From an uncultured Oscillospiraceae bacterium (GTDB lineage: Bacteria; Bacillota; Clostridia; Oscillospirales; Ruminococcaceae), in NCBI GenBank assembly GCA_910579545.1, contig CAJTVI010000061.1, forward strand, positions 1-15,837: a stretch of DNA of 15,837 nt, written 5' to 3'. Positions 13,684 through 15,837 of the stretch are shown piece by piece. A model generated the notes under the pieces. It was given only the letters and a program-made list of their open reading frames with translations, was not told where the DNA came from and did no database searches. Each line of letters opens with the position of its first letter. Within the stretch, counting starts at the first letter, position 1. Position numbers and translations under genes: made by a program.

Positions 13684-13712
13684 TTCTGCATCTGCCCGAA
13701 AGGAGCGAGCCT

Positions 13713-14591
13713 ATGCGCAGCAGCAAAAGCCGCAGCCGTTTTATCCTCCTCTGCGTGGCGCCGGCCGTGATCCTCTTCTCTTTGTTCATGGTCATGCCCA
13801 CCCTCAACGTCTTCCGCATGTCCCTGTTCGAGCGGGGCGCCTATTCGCCCACCGAGACCTTTGTGGGCTTTTCCAACTTCAAAACCCTGTTTAAGGACGT
13901 CAAGTTCATCACCTCGATGCAAAACACCGTCCTGCTGATCGTAACGGTCACCATCGTCACCTTCTTTTTTGCCATCGTCTTTGCGGCCATCCTCACCCGC
14001 GAAAAGATCCGCGGGCAAAACTTTTTCCGCATCATCTTCTACATCCCCAACATCCTGTCGGTGGTGGTCATTGCGGGCATCTTTTCGGCCATCTACAAGC
14101 CGGATACCACCGGCATGCTCAACAACATCTTTACCCTCCTTTCGGGGCACGAGGTGGTCGTCTTGTGGAAAAGCCAGCCCATGGTCATTGTAAGCATCAT
14201 CCTGGCCATGATCTGGCAGGCCATCGGCTACTACATGGTCATGTACATGGCCTCGATGGCCGCGGTGCCGCTGGACCTGTACGAATCCGCCAGCCTGGAC
14301 GGCGCGGGGCGGCTCAGCCAGTTCTTTGAGATCACCCTGCCCCTCATCTGGACCAACATCCGCACCACCCTCACCTTCTTTATCATCTCCACCATCAACA
14401 TGGCCTTCCTCTTTGTCAAATCGATGGTGGCGCCGGGCATGTCGGATGTTGCCTTAAGCTTTATGTACAACCAAAAGGACGCCGGCCTTTACGGCTACGC
14501 CATGGCCGCCGGGGTCGTCATCTTCCTGTTCTCGTTCACCCTGTCCGCCGTGGTCAACCAGGCCACCAAGCGCGACGTTTTACAGATGTGA
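13713..14591 (+). CDS. Carbohydrate ABC importer permease (MalF/UgpA type)
   Basis: This 292-residue inner-membrane permease is one half of the translocation pore. About six hydrophobic helices are visible, the first at residues 10-32. The binding-protein-dependent transport EAA loop reads DLYESASLDGAGRLSQFFEI followed by TLPLIW, the contact site for the ATPase. The length is typical of MalF-type sugar permeases without the long periplasmic loop. The ATG at 13713 follows GAAAGGAG; the frame opens earlier, but through the intercistronic hairpin. The downstream permease starts 14 bases after the stop. Confidence 0.93.
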   Translation: MRSSKSRSRFILLCVAPAVILFSLFMVMPTLNVFRMSLFERGAYSPTETFVGFSNFKTLFKDVKFITSMQNTVLLIVTVTIVTFFFAIVFAAILTREKIRGQNFFRIIFYIPNILSVVVIAGIFSAIYKPDTTGMLNNIFTLLSGHEVVVLWKSQPMVIVSIILAMIWQAIGYYMVMYMASMAAVPLDLYESASLDGAGRLSQFFEITLPLIWTNIRTTLTFFIISTINMAFLFVKSMVAPGMSDVALSFMYNQKDAGLYGYAMAAGVVIFLFSFTLSAVVNQATKRDVLQM

Positions 14592-14605
14592 GAGGGGGCT
14601 ACACC

Positions 14606-15490
14606 ATGACCAAAAAGAAAAACTCCCTCGATACCCTCTACAAGGCCTTTATCTATGTGATGCTCATCACCCTGGCCGTGACCATCATCGTGCCGGTGGC
14701 CTGGGTGTTCATGGCGTCGGTCAAGCAGAACAGCGAGTTCTACGGCAATCCCTGGGCGCTGCCCGCCACCCTCTACTGGCAAAACTTTGTGGACGCTTGG
14801 AACGCCGCCTCAATGGGCAGCTATATGCTCAATTCGGTGATCGTTACCGCCATCTCGCTGGGGCTGCTGCTGGTGGTGGCCCTGCCGGCGGCCTACTGCC
14901 TCTCCCGCTTCAGGTTCCGGGGGGGCAAGTTCCTCAACACCTGCTTTATGGCGGGGCTGTTCATCAATGTCAACTACATCGTGGTGCCCATCTTTTTGAT
15001 GCTGCGCGACTGGGACAGCTGGCTCAACTACTTTTTCCGCCAGACCTTTTTGCTCAACAACCTCTTTGTGCTGGCGGTGGTCTACGCCTCCACGGCGCTG
15101 CCCTTTACCATCTACCTGCTCACCGGCTACTTTGCCACCCTGCCGCACGATTTTGAGGAGGCCGCCTATATCGACGGCGCGGGCTACGGCCGCACCATGA
15201 TCCGGATCATCTTCCCCATGGCCCAGCCCAGCATCATCACCATCATCCTCTTCAACTTCCTCTCGTTCTGGAACGAGTATATCATCTCAATGACCCTCAT
15301 GAGCAGCTCCACCGGCCTCAAGACCCTGCCGGTCGGCCTGCTCAACCTGATGCAGGCGCAGCAGTCCAAGGCCGAGTTCGGCATCATGTACGCCGGGCTG
15401 GTGCTGGTCATGCTGCCCACCCTCATTTTGTATATCTGCGTACAGAAAAAGCTCACCCAGGGCATGACCGTGGGCGGGCTGAAAGGGTAA
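14606..15490 (+). CDS. Carbohydrate ABC importer permease (MalG/UgpE type)
   Basis: This 294-residue second permease of the importer has about six transmembrane helices, starting with AFIYVMLITLAVTIIVPVAW. The EAA loop is EEAAYIDGAGYGRTMIRIIF followed by PMAQPS, and the tail is typical of MalG types (KKLTQGMTVGGLKG). The ATG at 14606 has GAGGGGG about eight bases upstream. A GTG at 14588, overlapping the stop of the first permease, is an alternative that would add six residues. It pairs with the preceding permease. The ATPase of the transporter is not in the window, so a shared MsmK-like ATPase is likely. Confidence 0.93.
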   Translation: MTKKKNSLDTLYKAFIYVMLITLAVTIIVPVAWVFMASVKQNSEFYGNPWALPATLYWQNFVDAWNAASMGSYMLNSVIVTAISLGLLLVVALPAAYCLSRFRFRGGKFLNTCFMAGLFINVNYIVVPIFLMLRDWDSWLNYFFRQTFLLNNLFVLAVVYASTALPFTIYLLTGYFATLPHDFEEAAYIDGAGYGRTMIRIIFPMAQPSIITIILFNFLSFWNEYIISMTLMSSSTGLKTLPVGLLNLMQAQQSKAEFGIMYAGLVLVMLPTLILYICVQKKLTQGMTVGGLKG

Positions 15491-15500
15491 GGTGACCGCT

Positions 15501-15713
15501 ATGAATTATTGGAAGCAACACCGCGCCCTGCGCATGGCCCTGATGCTGGCCAGCTTTGCGCTGGGCATGGCCCTTTTGCTCTATGGCTGGTTCCAGACCG
15601 GGCAGTTGGGGGGCCTTGGGCTCGAGCTGCTGGGCCTGGCCCTGCTGCTGGTGACCCTCTGGCTCTATAACGCCCGCTTTGCCGAGCCGCGCCGCAAAAA
15701 GGAGAAGCCATGA
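15501..15713 (+). CDS. Small two-helix membrane protein of the importer operon, function unknown
   Basis: This 70-residue protein starts MNYWKQHR and has two hydrophobic helices at about residues 10-30 (RMALMLASFALGMALLLYGW) and 37-57, with a glycine-rich turn between. It ends in the very basic tail RRKKEKP, so both ends probably face the cytoplasm. The ATG at 15501 has AAGGTG six bases upstream; a GTG at 15492 is an alternative start. It lies 10 bases after the second permease, and its stop overlaps the start of the phosphorylase gene (ATGA), so it is translated as part of the operon. It resembles small uncharacterised membrane proteins in Firmicutes sugar loci (possibly the DUF6903 family, from memory). 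A role with the permeases is a guess from position. Confidence 0.8.
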   Translation: MNYWKQHRALRMALMLASFALGMALLLYGWFQTGQLGGLGLELLGLALLLVTLWLYNARFAEPRRKKEKP

Positions 15714-15837
15714 TGTCAACGCCGGAAAAAACGCGGGGCCAGGTCACCATCCCCACCGACCTGGACGTGGTACCCGAAACGCTGGAACTTTTGCGCCGGT
15801 GGGGCGCGGACGCCATCCGGGACTGCGACGGCACCGA
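15710..15837 (+). CDS. lnpA: GH112 phosphorylase, N-terminal fragment (galacto-N-biose/lacto-N-biose phosphorylase family)
   Basis: Only the first 42 codons are in the window; full-length members have about 720 residues. The visible part contains QVTIPTDLDVVPETLELLRR followed by WGADAIRDCDGT, which matches the N-terminal signature of GH112 enzymes (a strand TxP, then ET-EL--RWGADAIR-SDGT). These cytoplasmic enzymes use phosphate to split beta-1,3-galactosyl-N-acetylhexosamines into galactose 1-phosphate and GlcNAc or GalNAc. Other GH112 members act on galactosyl-beta-1,4-rhamnose. Adjacent nahK, which handles the released HexNAc, favours the first activity. AAAAAGGAG precedes the start; ATG at 15710 or 15713 is possible, and the first overlaps the stop of the upstream gene. 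Confidence 0.85.
   Translation, partial: MMSTPEKTRGQVTIPTDLDVVPETLELLRRWGADAIRDCDGT

Overview
The window is GC-rich, tightly packed bacterial chromosome. The gene families, strong AGGAGG-type ribosome binding sites, FMN and SAM-I riboswitches, an ECF-type riboflavin transporter and a Na+-pumping decarboxylase suggest a high-GC anaerobic Clostridia member, probably an Oscillospiraceae/Ruminococcaceae gut commensal of the Faecalibacterium/Subdoligranulum/Gemmiger type. The assignment is an inference from gene content and composition. No rRNA, tRNA, CRISPR array, prophage or transposase was seen.

Left part (1-9,500), housekeeping genes: a MscS-type mechanosensitive channel (minus strand) is divergent from ribU, which follows a sigma-A promoter, an FMN riboswitch and an intrinsic terminator. 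Next comes metK behind a SAM-I riboswitch. Its leader is unusually long because about 230 bp of hairpin-rich, apparently non-coding DNA with imperfect inverted ends lies between the riboswitch terminator and the gene. Then come recD2 (helicase), a MreB-family actin homologue, and a gamma/beta pair of a sodium-pumping decarboxylase. At three consecutive junctions (metK/recD2, recD2/mreB, mreB/gamma subunit) the promoter of the downstream gene overlaps the hairpin that follows the upstream gene. A 19-bp bidirectional terminator closes the block.

Right part (9,500-15,837), a sugar-utilisation locus: a NahK-like N-acetylhexosamine 1-kinase and an AraC-family regulator lie on the minus strand. Divergent from them is an ABC-importer operon: a lipoprotein substrate-binding protein, two permeases, a 70-residue two-helix membrane protein, and the first 42 codons of a GH112 phosphorylase (galacto-N-biose/lacto-N-biose phosphorylase family), which runs off the window. 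NahK plus GH112 plus a carbohydrate ABC importer is the core of the bifidobacterial galacto-N-biose/lacto-N-biose pathway. I therefore infer that the locus imports and phosphorolyses mucin- or milk-derived Gal-beta-1,3-HexNAc disaccharides. Importer ATPase, GalT and GalE are not in the window.

Points most worth checking are the GNB/LNB-type locus with its small membrane protein, the nested terminator-promoter junctions, and the dispersed element in the metK leader, whose right end recurs (47 of 50 bases) after the sodium-pump genes.
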